The notes under the pieces: generated by a model | What the model was told of the DNA's origin: nothing | Databases searched by the model: none | Seen by the model: only the letters and a program-made list of their open reading frames with translations | Part shown: positions 49,731-59,653 of the stretch, piece by piece | Layout: every line of letters starts with the position of its first letter | How positions within the stretch are numbered: position 1 is the first letter of the stretch | Assembly: GCF_009870125.1 (NCBI RefSeq) | Contig: NC_046683.1 | Coordinates: 1,488,001-1,552,000 of the forward strand | Source of the DNA: Drosophila pseudoobscura | Taxonomy: Eukaryota; Arthropoda; Insecta; Diptera; Drosophilidae | Direction of reading: 5' to 3' | DNA: 64,000 nt | Made by a program: the position numbers and the translations under genes

Positions 49731-52700
49731 TGGCGTCTGCATGGATGGCGTAGGACAAATATTTTTCAACAACTTTCCAATGTTTTCGGAAGGCAGGCAG
49801 CCAGGCAAAGCTGGGCATCGAATCCCCACTAAATTTACGTGTTCCGTTCAAGCCGAAATCAAAGAAATTCTGCCAGCGGAGTGGCTGCACTCGACAAAAT
49901 TTGTGTCCCTTCTGGAAGAGAAGAGAGTGTCCCGCAAGCCACCCAAAAGATGTGCCACAGCTTTTCTCCCAGTGCACAGAGAGAGAGTGCAGTTTGTTTT
50001 GCAAATTTTTTGGCCCTGTCGTGGGTTGCCCACCCACGCTCTCCATTCAACCATCGGCTCAGGCCAGGGCCAAAATCAGGTCTTCTGTCTGTCCCGAGCG
50101 GTTGTTTTGTGTTGTGTGTTGTGTTGCACTACTGATTTATCTGGTGAACGCGCCAAATGCGTGTAAACATGGGTCCTGGAGCCGCCACTCGATTTGGCCG
50201 CTGCAGCGCGCTGTTTGATGCTGCCCCAATAAGTAGGCAATGGATTTTTGCCCCAGCGGCATTCCACTCGATTGAGAATGTTTTGTGGCCGTGTGTGCGT
50301 GCGTGTGCCTGAGCTTGTGTGGGTGAGTGTGTGGGTGTACTCTCACTCTCCAGTATCTATCTCTCCATCTATGCACACCCGTACACCCCTAATGGCCACA
50401 AATTAAAGACTTTGTTCGGACAAAAGCTTAACTTTCATTAATCGCAGCAAATGTCAGCGCGCACAGATTTTCCGCAGAGAGGGAGAGGGGCAGTTAGGGG
50501 CAGGGAGGGTACTACAAACTATCAAAATAAATAACAGAACGTGACGGCCACGTAACGTGCCACATTCTCCGGCCCGACCCGGCCCGGCCCGGCCTTCACT
50601 CGTGTTGCCACGCCACACAATTGGCACACACAAACGAAACTTTTCAGCCACGAAAATTGCACATAAAACTTAATTAGTTTTTTCTCTCTCTGTTTCGGGT
50701 CTGTTGGGGCCTGTTGTTTGTTGCAGCCGCCACTGTTTGTCTTTGTCTATGTATGGGCGAGCGGCTCCTCCCCTGCCTCCTGCCTCGTGCCTCCTGCCTC
50801 GTGCCTCCTGCCCTGCCTCCTCTGTGTGCGTGTGTGCTTCGTGCCGCTTGGTCATTTTTATCATTTGCACTTAATTAATTAAGTTGTAGCATTTTTATTG
50901 CCCAACAGCAACAAGAACTACCAGCCGCTGGATGGGGGGAGGAGGGGGGGATGGGAGATAACTGCCACATACTCGTACACGCTTCATGGGGCGAACACAC
51001 GTTCCGAAGAATGTCCTTAGGAAATACCGACTCTTAAAGAATTCCATCGCAGCGAGAGAGCAGAGATTGATTGGATTCTCTGGGTTCTCTGCGGTCTGGT
51101 TCCCGGTCTCCTGCGGTTCATCCTTATGCGATGTACTCCCTGCTTGCCCTCGGGTCCAGGTAGAATCCAATCCATAATTGGATTTGCCGAGGGGCAGACC
51201 AAACAGAGACAGGCACAAATATAGATGGATATAGAGGGATGCACGGTATGCGGCATGCGGCATGTGGCATGTAAGTAGATATAAAAAATTGATCAACTTA
51301 GGGACGCCATCGACTGTCGTTTATAAAGATTGCCGTAAGCATAAAAATTAATAGCCAGGAGATGCCTGGCGAAATGGAAAGGGAGCATGTTTTTCTCCAT
51401 TGAAATGGGCATGGTGGGGCGGGAGGCGTGAGGCGGCAGGCGGGCAAGAGCCTGTTGTCGACCTGGTCGTCTGCTTCAAGTACGTGTAATATCAATAAAA
51501 TTAAGCCCTGACAAGGGGCCCAGAGTGAAAGCAGAGCGAGAGCCAGAGCGAGAGCGAGAGCCAGAGCCAGAGCCTTGCGTGCAATCATAAAAACGCGACA
51601 GTGCCAAACAATAAGCTGAAAGCCTCTTACATGTATCTTTATGCCCCATGCCCCATGCCCCATGCCTCATGCCTCCTGCCTCATGCTCTCACTCTGGCCG
51701 CCCGCCGTCGCCGCCGCCGCCGTGTCGCTTCTAATGCGACTTGAAAAGTCAACGACATCCGGGGCCCTGGAACAGCGGCACGAGGTGGGGTGTCGAGGAG
51801 GCCTAGAGAGGGAAAGGCTTCTAAATGCGGCGCGTCATTGTTTTGCCCTGAAGGAGCTTCAAGCTGAAATCCAAACCAGAACCTCGAACCCAGAGCCCAG
51901 AGCCCAGAGCCCGCTCTGCCATGCTGCAAGTGCCAACGCAGTTGTAGTCCTGTCTTCGTCCGCTTATGTGGGATACACAGTGGGGCAAGTGCCAGCTAAA
52001 CGGACGACTGCCGCAGGATCAGGGCACAAGTAATGGCAACATCCTCAAAGGATCTTAAGCCCCAGGGAGCCATCTACCTCCTGTTGTCCTTCGTACATCG
52101 AACTTCTCGATTGAACGCCCAGAAATGGGTATTTATCAGCATGGAGCATGTACTGATGAAAGTGATCTTTAATCGACACATCTCAGCCATGGATGAGGCA
52201 CCACTGTAAGCCACTGGCAGCGCTGTTGCTGCCGCTGTTGCTGTTGCTGTTGTTGTTGTGGGGTGAAGTGCTGCTTAAATATGAAAAACTAACTCGCAGC
52301 TGCTTTCCACATTTTCCTGCACTTGACACTAAATTCACTTTGGCCAAGTAGGTGCTTCGTGCACTTGAGGCGCACTTTCGCTTGACAACCAGCAACCGGC
52401 GAACGCATCCTGGCTCCTGCCTCCTCGCTCCTGGCTCCTGCCGCCTGCCTCCCGGCGACTGCCTGAGCTTCGGTGTGTGGTGCCGCTTGGAGGAGTGCTT
52501 CGGTTCGGTTGCACTGTTGCATGTGAGCATTGGGTGGCCCTCTTCAGGTCCTCCTCTCATCCAGCCAGGTGCACAATGTTGCAACGTACGTACGTACGTC
52601 CGTACATATATTTATTTTATTACTTAAATAAATTACAAAATGGTAGTCGGTTAACCAGAGCCAAAGCCAAAGCCAAAGCCAAATGGCCACCCAGGGCTGT

Positions 52701-53299
52701 CACACAGACACAGGCGCAGCACCAGAGCCAGAACCAGAACCAGAACCAGAACCATCCGCCACCGCCTTACCCCTCGCCCTTGCCCCCGCCTGGCTGCATA
52801 GTTGAGGAGCTTAGCGCATAATATATTGTTGCCATAGTAGTAGCTGCAACAGCAAGAGGCAGGCAGCAGCAGCAGCAACGGCAGCCCCCAGCCCACGAAA
52901 GCCATTGCCGTCCCAACAAAGGCAACAAAATGTTTGTTGGCTACTAACCGGCGACGATGATGGCTAAGGTACGGTACGGTACGGTACGGTAGGGTAAGGC
53001 CAGGCCAGCTGATGGCTGCTCTGGTTATGGGGGATAGGCGACTGCCAACTGCAGAGCAGAGAGCAGAGCATGTGGTCCAGAGTCCTCAGTCCTCAGTTCT
53101 CAGTCCTCACTGGCTGGCAGGCTGCACATGGGCCATGGGGCTGGGGGGGCAGGGATAGCGCCACACGCAGTTCAAGTGTTGCATGAATGAAACTTCCGGA
53201 TAAACTTTTGTTCGCCAAACATCCTTCAAACGTCATCCAACGGTTATGATTGTTCGAAACATCTATGGGATTTTCAGAGGTTCCCAAAACATTTAATAC

Positions 53300-53640
53300 T
53301 TACCCTTAAATTCTTATTTTTCTAGTATTTCTTTAAGCACTTCCTACACAATACATTTTAACAGTGAAACAATAATTTATCTAGTATTTTTCCAGTATTT
53401 ATCTCGTATTTTTTTAGTATTTCTTTTTAAATTTATCTACACAACAAAGTCTTACCCTGAAACTGTCATATGTCTGGTATTTTTATAGTATTTTCTGGTA
53501 TTTTCTAGTATTTTTGTAATAATACAGAATACGTTGCCTTCTATTTTCTGCCGTTATTTGCATCAAAATTTGAATGGTATTTTATTCTCTTCTAATAATA
53601 GTGCAGTATTTTGTGGTATTCTAATGGTTGCATCTAACGG
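53300..53640. repeat. Cluster of degenerate (T)AGTATTTT motifs
   Basis: About a dozen copies of variants such as ctagtattt, ccagtattt, ctggtattt and gcagtattt occur within about 340 bp of very AT-rich DNA with irregular spacing. The surrounding DNA lacks them. Confidence 0.6.
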
Positions 53641-54351
53641 CCTTAAATGTTGCCTAATCGCTTGAATATCTATCCACAATGTTACACCCGCTTATCCGGA
53701 ATGAGACTTCATCATTCAATGCCTATTCCATATGGCTCCTTCATACTTACCCTTCCATCCCATCCATCTCTCCGATTGTCCATCCTGCTATCGTTCCTTC
53801 CATCCATCCATCCACACATGACAATCAAATAAAAGACTCTCTCTTTCGATTGGCTTTCAATTCTTACGTATATGTATTATCATTCTCAATTTCAAATTCA
53901 GTTTGTCTCTAAGTATTTACAAATGAACTCCGAATGGGGGTATTGGATGTGTTTCGGTTTGGTGTTTTGGGCAAAGTACGGGGCAAGGGGCACGTTGTAC
54001 GGAGTACTGGGTACGGGGTACGGAGTACGGGTTACGCTACGGTATTCAATCCAAATTGCATCCTTCGGCTGATGCTCAAGTATAGGTATATTCTTGTATA
54101 TATATATATATATGGTATATATATGGTATTTGTATAATCATCGTTATCGTTATCGTTATCGTTACAGTTATGTATTTGTATTTGTATTTGTATATGTATA
54201 TGTTACGCTTATGCTTGTGTATGTGTTGCAATATTGTTCAGTTAATTTCGTTGAAAGTTCTCCATTTGATTAGATGCCATCCGAAAATAAACAGAAATAC
54301 ACGCTTACACAAGAAAAGAAGTGATCCGATCTGTCCCCGATCCGATCCGAT

Positions 54352-55551
54352 CTATCCATAGTAGTTGCCCGGGGCCTGGGTGGGGTAGCTCTTGGGTCCC
54401 CCGGAGGAGGAGGACGCGTCGCCGGCAGATCCCCCACGGGAAGAGGGATTCTCGCTGAAGAGGCCGCCAAAGTTCTTCGAGCTGAAGATGTCGCCCAGGC
54501 CGCCTCCGCCGCCGCCGCCGCCAGACTGGGCTCGATTGGAGTTGCCGCCGCCGTTGAGGAGGCTGCCCAGGAAGCTGCTGGCGCCGCCCGAAGAGCCCCC
54601 GCCTGCATTGGCGCCGCCGCCAGACAGCACGGAGCCGAGTAGGCCGCCCAGGATGTTGCTGCCGCCGCCTCCAGATGATCCGCCGCCGCCAGAGGAGCCG
54701 CCGCCATAGCCGCCGCTGGGCTGGTAGCCGCCATTGGAGCTGGCGCCACCGCCACCTGCCCCGCCGGCACCTCCTCCTTGGAGCTGCTTGGCTATCTGGC
54801 CGGCAATGATGCCGGAAACCGCTTGACTCACCGCCGGGTTCGAGAAGAAGTTGGAGAAGAAGCCGCCCTGCTTGTCCTTGGGCTTTTGTCCTTGTCCGCC
54901 ATCGCCGCCATTGTTCTCGTAGCCAGGGGCCGGAGGGGTGTAGCCGGGTCTCGGCTGATAGCCGCCGGGCGCCGGCTGGTAGCCGCCGTTGTAGGGGTTG
55001 TAGCCCCCACCGCCCTGCGGGGGCTGCTGGGGGTTGTAGCCGCCGTAGGGATTGTAGGGGGCAGCACCACCGCCACCATTGCCATTACCGCCACCGCCGG
55101 ACTGGGGGAGACTGGGGTAGAGACTATGGCCGCCAGCCGAGAAGCCACCACCATATCCACCGCCACCACCGTTGCCATTGCCGTTGGAGCCGCCGCCGCC
55201 GCCATTGTAGCCAGCGCCACCGCCCGCGTCCGCATCCGGCAGCGGGGCACTTGGCGGATTGGGGGCATAGGAGTTGTGGGTGCTGCCGCTCACCTCTGCA
55301 GCGGCATGGGCAGAGTGCAGTGGAAGCAAGCAGGACAAGCAGTACAAGCAGTTCAAGCAGTTCCAGTACGGGGGTTGGGTTAGCCACAAAACAAAGCGCA
55401 AAGCGAAATGAGATCGAAAGAAAAAAAAAAACAAAAACACAAAAGAAAGAAAACATAAAAACTGATTAAGAACTGATCGAGGACTAAGCGGGGAGGATTA
55501 AAGAATTAGAGTGAGGGTGGGTCTGGGTCTGGGTCGTGGTCGGGATGGGGG

Positions 55552-55584
<33 letters not shown>

Positions 55585-56596
55585 CTTATGTTAGTTTAGC
55601 GTTTTTCTTAGAATATTAATTTTGCTCTTAGTCGCGCGTTTCCATTTTTTGGATTTTGATTATATAATTGTATTGCAATCGGCTGTAATCGATTGAAGGT
55701 CTACACAACTTTGAGTTTGTCTGTAATCGGTTATCGTTAATCGTTTATCGGCTATCGGTTATCGGTTATCGCTTACTGTCTATATAAGTCTTCTTCTGCC
55801 ATTGCCACAATAATTATCATTATCATTATCATATATATTAAGTACACCCCCCACCCACAAGTATCCTTTACATGCATCATGTACTCGTACTTGTGTACGT
55901 GTGTGTGTGGGTGTGTGTGTGTGTGTCTGCTATATACATATCTGTCCCATGTGTGTCCGTCTGTCTCTCGTCCCTCGTCTTTAGTGTTAGTTTTAGTTTA
56001 AGTTTAGGTTTTAATTGTAATTTTAATCGGTATTAGTAGTGAATACTCTCGAATACTTCTCGTAGGGGGCTGTGGCCCACGCCATTCCTCTGGGTGGCCC
56101 TCAATAAAATGCCAGCCACTGTCTTGTGCTAATACTGTTCTGAGTTCGGTTGCTGGTTGCTAGTTTCTGGTGGCTCTGTTGGGGGCTGTGGCTGCGGCTC
56201 GAATGGGAAATCAATCAAGAGTTACGGACAAGCGGACAAGCGGGTAAACGGACGGAGTAAATACATTCTCTGACTCCTCTCGTTACAGAAAACCATTGGG
56301 CATTGGGCATTGGGTCTTGGACAAAAAGCAAGCATTCCCTGCCTCGTTCTCTAATGTACTCGTGCTTTTGGCAGTTCTGTTTCGGCAGTTCTCTGGCTAG
56401 AGAATGTATATGTAAATGCATTTTAGTGACAGTTTTCCTTTGATTGGAGGCGGGGCTCTCGAGCACTCACCCTTTGGAGCCCTAATGTTCTTCGCAATTC
56501 TTCTGGCGGGGCGGCACTTGGTGCACCTGCCAAATCCCTTCCCGTTTTTCATGTAGCTCATTATGCATTTTGATTGACATGCGTATCTCTGCGTAT
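54352..56596 (-). CDS. Glycine-rich protein, last exons (5' end not certain)
   Basis: The last exon (55295-54352) encodes about 314 residues. It has Gly/Asn/Tyr/Pro-rich repeats (NPYGGYNPQQPPQGG, GGYQPAPGGYQPRPG), then KQGGFFSNFFSNPAVSQAVSG and IIAGQIAKQLQGG, then Gly/Ser linkers with LGGLLGSVLSGG and a tail ending GNYYG. It joins, at a CTGCAG acceptor with a pyrimidine tract, to an exon ending at 56471 (strong GTGAGT donor) in matching phase 1. If that exon starts at the ATG at 56561 the protein is 344 residues. If it is internal from a TAG acceptor at 56597 it adds RYACQSKCIMSY, making a CxxxC...CxxC module (ACQSKC, GRCTKC). The internal reading fits the cysteines better and implies a signal-peptide exon further upstream. 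Reading straight through without an intron to an ATG at 55440 is unlikely. Probably extracellular; no family is recognised. Confidence 0.65.
55553..55583. repeat. 31-bp uninterrupted poly(G) tract
   Basis: Thirty-one consecutive G on the + strand, preceded by a G-rich run, inside the predicted intron (55296-56470) of the minus-strand glycine-rich gene. On the sense strand it is poly(C). Confidence 0.95.
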
Positions 56597-56918
56597 CTAC
56601 AACACTAAATGTATCTGGATCTGTATCTGTATCTGTATATGTATCTGCAGCAGTGGCTCTTGGCTCTCTCTATCTCTATCTGTATATTTCTGTAGCTAAA
56701 AACCCAACACACAAATTGAGGGAAAGAGCTATCGCTGAGAGCTGCCCGTAGTCCGTGGTCCGTAGTCCGTGGTCCGTGGTCCGTAGTCCATAGTCTGACC
56801 GCAAATTCGTAACATCAACAAAAATGAAATTAACATCAACATCAGCATCAAAGTCCAGCCCTTTACCATGTGCTGGTATCTCTAGCATCTATCTGGATGC
56901 CTCCATTCTCTGTATCTC

Positions 56919-56939
56919 TGTGTGTGTGTGTGTGTATCT

Positions 56940-56970
<31 letters not shown>

Positions 56971-57112
56971 CCTCCTTCTTCCTGTCTAAGCTCGAAATTA
57001 AATTCCAATTTAATTGAGCTGCAAAAAAGAGCAGCCAGCAGCCTCCCGGAGGAGCAGGAGCCTGACTGATGGTCGAAACACACACACACACACAGATACC
57101 CACACACACACA
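56919..57112. repeat. Paired (GT)n and (CA)n microsatellites
   Basis: GT runs at 56919-56935 and 56943-56970 and CA runs at 57078-57112 lie about 110 bp apart in opposite sense, so they could base-pair in a transcript. Confidence 0.85.
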
Positions 57113-57555
57113 GATAGATGCCCACACACAGATACAAACACACAGAGAAATGAACTCGTGTCCAGTGAGGCATGCAACACCCCGCCACTTGGCTCTTTCC
57201 CTCTTCGTTCTGCACAATATTAAATTGAAATTACGTATACGTGGTGTGGCACACACAAAAACAGGCACTCAACAGGAGGGCCCTTCCCCCCGGGACGAGA
57301 GGTGTTCTCTTAAATGCAGAATCTCCAAGAGTTGCCACTGCCACTCGCTACAAATTGCGGGAGAGAAAAATCAAAAGAAAGACAATAAACGGAAGGAACC
57401 AAAGCAGAAACGAAACCAAACGAAACTTGCACGAAAAGAAAGCACTGAAAAATGTATATTTTTTAGGATTTTGCATTTCGGGGTTGATCGTCGTCGTCGT
57501 CGTTGTTGTTGTCGTCACTGCTGCCACATTTCGATGCCACTTCGTCTTCAGATTA

Positions 57556-59638
57556 TTACGTCCGGGCGGCTGCCGCGGCGAGCAGCAGTCCCAGAAGCAC
57601 GGCCGCCCCGAGGGTGGCCGGAGCCAGTCCGGACCTGGAGCCCGCCGCTGCCGAGGGATGCGCCTGGGTGCGGCGATTGTAGGGGTTCTGCTGGTTCTGA
57701 TTCTGGTACTGTGGCGGCGGCTTGTTGAACATGTTAGCGTTCGAGTGCTGGCTCTGGTAGCCCTGATAGTTGCTGCCGTAGGGGGCAAGGCCGCCGCCGC
57801 CGCCGCCGAGGATGCCCAGCGTCGAGCTGGGCAGCCCGACGCCGGCGCCGATGCCGACGTTGCCGCCGCCGTTGCCGCCGTTGGGGGGGCCCCCCGTGCC
57901 GGAGGGGCTGCCGCCGTAGAACGGTATCTGGCCGAATACGAAGGGTGGATTGTACGGGTTCACCGGCTGCAGGCCGTGCATCGGGTAGCCGGGATTGAGG
58001 ACGCTACCTGGATGGTTGGGTTGGGGAAACTGTTGAAACGAGGGCGCTGACGTCGGGGAGTTGTAGGGAAAGATGGGCATGTTCGGTATGACTGGCATGT
58101 GGTGCTGGGCCCCAAACACATAGTGCGGATCGACCACGCCCGTCGACGAGGCCCCCGCAGCCCCCTCTGCGTTCTGTCCGCCGCCGCCGCCGCCCCCTCC
58201 CCCGTTGCCCGAGTTGCCGCCGCCGCCACCGCCGTTGTGCTGCATCTGCATCTGGTGCTGCTGCTGCTGCTGCTGGTGATGCTGCTGGTGGCCGTTGCCG
58301 TGGCCGTGGCCGCTCTGGTGGCCCTGGCCCGTGTAGGTGTTCAGCGTGGGGTTCGACGAGGCGGGTGCGAAGATGTTGTTCTCCGGCCCGGTGTTCAGAC
58401 TCGATCCTTTTCGAGGCGAGGCGAGGCGAGGCGGGGCAGGGCGGGGCGGGACGAGGTGTTAGTTGCGTTAGTGGATGGCAGAGAGAGAGAGAGAGAGATA
58501 GAGGGAGCATATGGGTTCAAGGGTTAGTTCTGCTCGAGGCACGAGGCATGCTGCATGCTGCATGCTGCATGCACGAGGATCCTGCTGTGAAATGAGGCGA
58601 TGAATGAGTGAGCGAGCGAGTGATTGATTGATTGATTGATTGATCGATCGATTGCCAAAAAGCTCTCATGTGTGTGTGTGTGTGTGTGTGTAGAAAATGA
58701 AGCAAAACAAAACTCAAGAATTTTCCAAGTAAAATTTCCATTTTTCCGTTCCCGTTTCCGATATTTTGCAATTTTTGTGTTTGTTTTTGTTGTTGTTGTC
58801 GTTTTTTTCCCGCCCCACAAAAGCAAAATGATAAACAGGAGAAGAGGGTGGGGGTGGGGGGGGGGGAGGACGGGTCAAGGGCCAAGGGGAGGGTGGGTGG
58901 TTGGGTGGCAAAATAATAAAATAAATACCTGACGGATTAACAGAGGGCGAGGCCTGGTTGCTGCCGGAGCTGGAGGTGGAGCCGGTGCGGCGCTTGCAGG
59001 TCGGATAGTTGCCGCAGTCCTTGCCGTCCCTCTGGTTGTAGCTGCACGAGTCGCTGGTGATGATGCACTCCTCGTTGGGCAGACATCCGATGTCCCCGCA
59101 GCCGCGTCCGTACTCTTCACGAGGCGCAGGCCATTCGGGGGTTCAAACGATTCAAACGGGGGTTGTGTGTGTGTGGGTGGGGGGTGTGTCGGTGTGTGTG
59201 TGGAGATCGAGTCAAAATTATACGAAAAAGATACACAAATTATAAGATACATCTAGAGAGGGGTTCCAGAGGCTCCAGAGAGGTGCCTCTGCGGTGCCTC
59301 TGCGGTGCCTCTGGTGTCTGTTGCTCTTTGGATCGAATGATGGTTCAATGATGGGAGTGGGTGAATGAATGCATGAGACACACTTTTGGTATTGAAATTT
59401 GACAGATCCTCCGAAAAGAACACACACGAAAACACAAAAACACACCGCGAGATGCAAAGACAAACGCATTCGAGGGATGCTGGCTTGCCTCTGCATCGGC
59501 GCGGGGCCTGCAGCTGCCACATCGCGTGGTATACGTACTGGAGTATGCGTCCACGCCGTTGAGGACCATCAGGGCGAGGAGAGGGAGCCACAGCATCTTC
59601 CCCTGGCTCTGGCTCTGGCTCGTCGATGCCACGCCCAT
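57556..59638 (-). CDS. Secreted cysteine-rich and glycine-rich protein with a GPI-anchor-like tail
   Basis: Three exons fit in phase 1. Exon 1 ends at 59539 (donor GTACGT), exon 2 is 59114-58929 (donor GTATTT) and exon 3 is 58406-57556. Exon 1 encodes a signal peptide, MLWLPLLALMVLNGVDAYS, from the ATG at 59596; in-frame ATGs at 59638 and 59653 are possible earlier starts. Exon 2 is a compact cysteine module: GCGDIGCLPNEEC, then SDSC, KDCGNYPTCKRR. Exon 3 has His/Gln runs, Gly/Asn runs, a Pro/Tyr/Phe-rich part (VIPNMPIFPYNSPTSAP) and an NQQNPYNRR stretch. The C-terminus, small residues then LGAAVLLGLLLAAAAART, looks like a GPI-attachment signal. Total is about 365 residues from 59596. Probably attached to the outer cell surface; no family is recognised. 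Confidence 0.75.
58410..58450. repeat. GAGGC/GGGGC short tandem repeat next to the exon 3 acceptor
   Basis: Copies of GAGGC then GGGGC directly precede (on the minus strand) the AAAAG acceptor of exon 3, giving an unusual CGCCTC pyrimidine tract. Confidence 0.7.
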
Positions 59639-59653
59639 AGCTCGAAGATACAA

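Larger units (their letters stand above)
49589..54351. other. Gene-poor stretch
   Basis: Apart from the doubtful frame at 49800-50166 no exon is supported. Visible repeats are an ACGGT repeat at 52968-52992, the palindromic gtacgtacgtacg at 52587-52600, a cluster of GTATTTT motifs at 53300-53640, gtacggg-type repeats at 53985-54035, and TA, CGTTAT and TTTGTA repeats at 54098-54200. The last part presumably includes the 3' UTR of the minus-strand glycine-rich gene, whose poly(A) site could not be fixed. Confidence 0.5.

Noticed and set aside
54778..55383. 201-codon plus-strand frame
   Set aside because: It is a shadow of the glycine-rich minus-strand exon, with Ala/Val/Gly content expected from its complement.
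55295..55440. Unspliced N-terminus for the glycine-rich protein starting at 55440
   Set aside because: This stretch reads like an intron end: a T-run, a pyrimidine tract and a CTGCAG acceptor, with a phase-matched donor exon at 56471.
57241..58050. 269-codon plus-strand frame
   Set aside because: It is antisense to the glycine-rich exon of the minus-strand gene; GC-rich Gly codons keep the opposite strand open.
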